This document shows positions 5,152-5,739 of a stretch of 5,739 bases of DNA, piece by piece (position 1 is the first letter of the stretch; every line of letters starts with the position of its first letter). The position numbers and the translations under genes are program-made. Origin of the DNA: an uncultured Erysipelotrichaceae bacterium (GTDB lineage: Bacteria > Bacillota_I > Bacilli_A > Erysipelotrichales > Coprobacillaceae); contig URQL01000115.1 of the NCBI GenBank assembly GCA_900550005.1, positions 1 to 5,739 on the forward strand. Reading direction: 5' to 3'. The notes beneath the pieces are model-generated. The model was given only the letters and a program-made list of their open reading frames with translations, was not told the origin of the DNA and did not search any database.

Positions 5152-5166
5152 AAATGAAATTCATTT
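5152..5166. repeat. Perfect 15-bp palindrome in the rqcH/gmk divergent region, possible operator
   Basis: AAATGAA (5152-5158), a single central A, then TTCATTT (5160-5166) give 7-bp arms around one base. The right arm shares its last two T bases with the TTGACA at 5165-5170, and the whole lies upstream of the rqcH -10. The geometry fits a dimeric repressor site. The sequence is all low-complexity AT, so chance is a real alternative. Confidence 0.4.
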
Positions 5167-5202
5167 GACAAATTAAGACAATTTATGTATTCTTAGTATT
5201 AT
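5165..5202 (+). promoter_or_regulatory. Candidate promoter(s) of gmk
   Basis: A perfect -35 TTGACA (5165-5170) stands 17 bp before TATTCT (5188-5193), a four-of-six -10. A second pairing uses AAGACA (5175-5180), 16 bp, and TATTAT (5197-5202), a five-of-six -10. The two frames overlap by an offset of about 10 bp, so either or both may be used. Both lie directly upstream of the gmk ribosome site at 5211-5218. Confidence 0.55.
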
Positions 5203-5223
5203 AAAATTAAGGAAGGTGAAACT

Positions 5224-5739
5224 GTGGCTAAGGGGAAATTAATTATCTTAAGTGGCCCAAGTGGTGTAGGTAAAGGAACAGTAAGGGAAGTTTTATTTCA
5301 AGATGAAAGTTTAAATTTAGCTTATTCTATTTCAATGACAACACGTTTACCTCGTGTTGGGGAACAAGATGGGGTTCAATACTTTTTTGTAACTAAAGAC
5401 CAGTTTGAACAAAAAATTGCTGAAGATGGATTTTTAGAATATGCTACATTTGTTGGGAACTATTATGGTACACCTAAAGATTATGTAGAAAAATTGCTTA
5501 ATGATGGGAAAAACGTTGTTTTAGAAATTGAAGTACAAGGTGCACTTCAAGTTATGGCTAAATGTCCAGAAGCGTTAACGATCTTTTTAGTTCCTCCTTC
5601 AATGGAAGAATTAGAAAAACGTATTCGAGGACGCCGTAGTGAAGAAGAAGACATTGTTAAGCAACGTTTAGATAAAGCAAAAAAAGAAATTGCAACTAAA
5701 GATCAATACAAATATGTTGTGTGTAATGATGATGTTCAA
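5224..5739 (+). CDS. gmk: Guanylate kinase, N-terminal 172 codons (3' end outside window)
   Basis: Guanylate kinase converts GMP to GDP with ATP in purine nucleotide synthesis and salvage. The frame begins at GTG 5224, five bases after AAGGTG (5213-5218) within GGAAGGTGAA, and stays open to the right edge. Usual length is about 205 residues, so roughly 30 are missing. The P-loop GPSGVGKGT occurs at about residues 11-19. The GMP-binding segment MTTRLPRVGEQDGVQYFF is at about 39-56, followed by FLEYATFVGNYYGTP (about 71-85), the LEIEVQGA strand (about 101-109) and the lid/Arg region RIRGRRSEEEDIVKQRL (about 138-154). The LEIE segment carries Glu where many homologues have Asp (EID); the change is conservative. 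All catalytic Arg-rich parts seen so far are intact. The gene is divergent from rqcH and probably heads an rpoZ-type operon beyond the edge, as in other Bacillota; that part is inference. Confidence 0.97.
   Translation, partial: MAKGKLIILSGPSGVGKGTVREVLFQDESLNLAYSISMTTRLPRVGEQDGVQYFFVTKDQFEQKIAEDGFLEYATFVGNYYGTPKDYVEKLLNDGKNVVLEIEVQGALQVMAKCPEALTIFLVPPSMEELEKRIRGRRSEEEDIVKQRLDKAKKEIATKDQYKYVVCNDDVQ

Noticed and set aside
5188..5193. TATTCT as the only -10 for gmk
   Set aside because: It matches only four of six positions although spaced ideally from TTGACA. The alternative TATTAT at 5197-5202 is a better hexamer, so a single assignment is not justified.

Overview
The window is AT-rich (roughly one third G+C by eye) with strong AGGAGG-type ribosome binding sites, compact gene spacing, A/T-ending codons and TGG for Trp, so it uses the standard code. 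This fits a low-GC Bacillota chromosome. The protein styles, a probable small spore-coat-like protein, and an rqcH-gmk neighbourhood suggest the Erysipelotrichia or a related spore-forming lineage. That placement is inference. No mobile element, CRISPR array, tRNA, rRNA or phage gene was found.

Layout from left to right: (1) the 3' end of an Rsm22-family ribosomal small-subunit methyltransferase-like gene (+), cut by the window edge; (2) a convergent small two-helix membrane protein of unknown function (-), sharing a bidirectional terminator with gene 1; (3) a full-length bifunctional NAD(P)H-hydrate repair enzyme, epimerase plus dehydratase (+); (4) convergent pgeF, a peptidoglycan editing factor / multicopper-oxidase-like laccase-domain protein (-); (5) an 84-residue Cys/Pro/Tyr-rich, probable spore-coat-type protein (+), divergent from pgeF; (6) convergent rqcH, the NFACT-family ribosome quality control factor (-); (7) the first 172 codons of gmk, guanylate kinase (+), divergent from rqcH and running off the right edge.

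Strands strictly alternate, so every gene appears to be its own transcription unit. Each of the three convergent junctions holds one perfect hairpin that can serve as a shared terminator. Each of the three divergent junctions holds candidate back-to-back promoters. No intergenic stretch exceeds 150 bases.

Most genes are housekeeping with a loose theme of repair and quality control (NADHX/NADPHX repair, peptidoglycan precursor editing, rescue of stalled ribosomes, ribosome assembly). This is an observation about gene content, not evidence of a joint pathway. I see no new multi-gene system. The best leads are small-scale: a hairpin inserted between a strong Shine-Dalgarno and the start codon of the NAD(P)HX repair gene; a palindromic terminator that encodes the identical Lys-Met-Lys-stop ends of two unrelated proteins; a recurring TGTTATAAT extended -10 with very short leaders; a palindrome in the rqcH/gmk divergent promoter region; and a candidate iron-sulfur cysteine set in the Rsm22-like protein.
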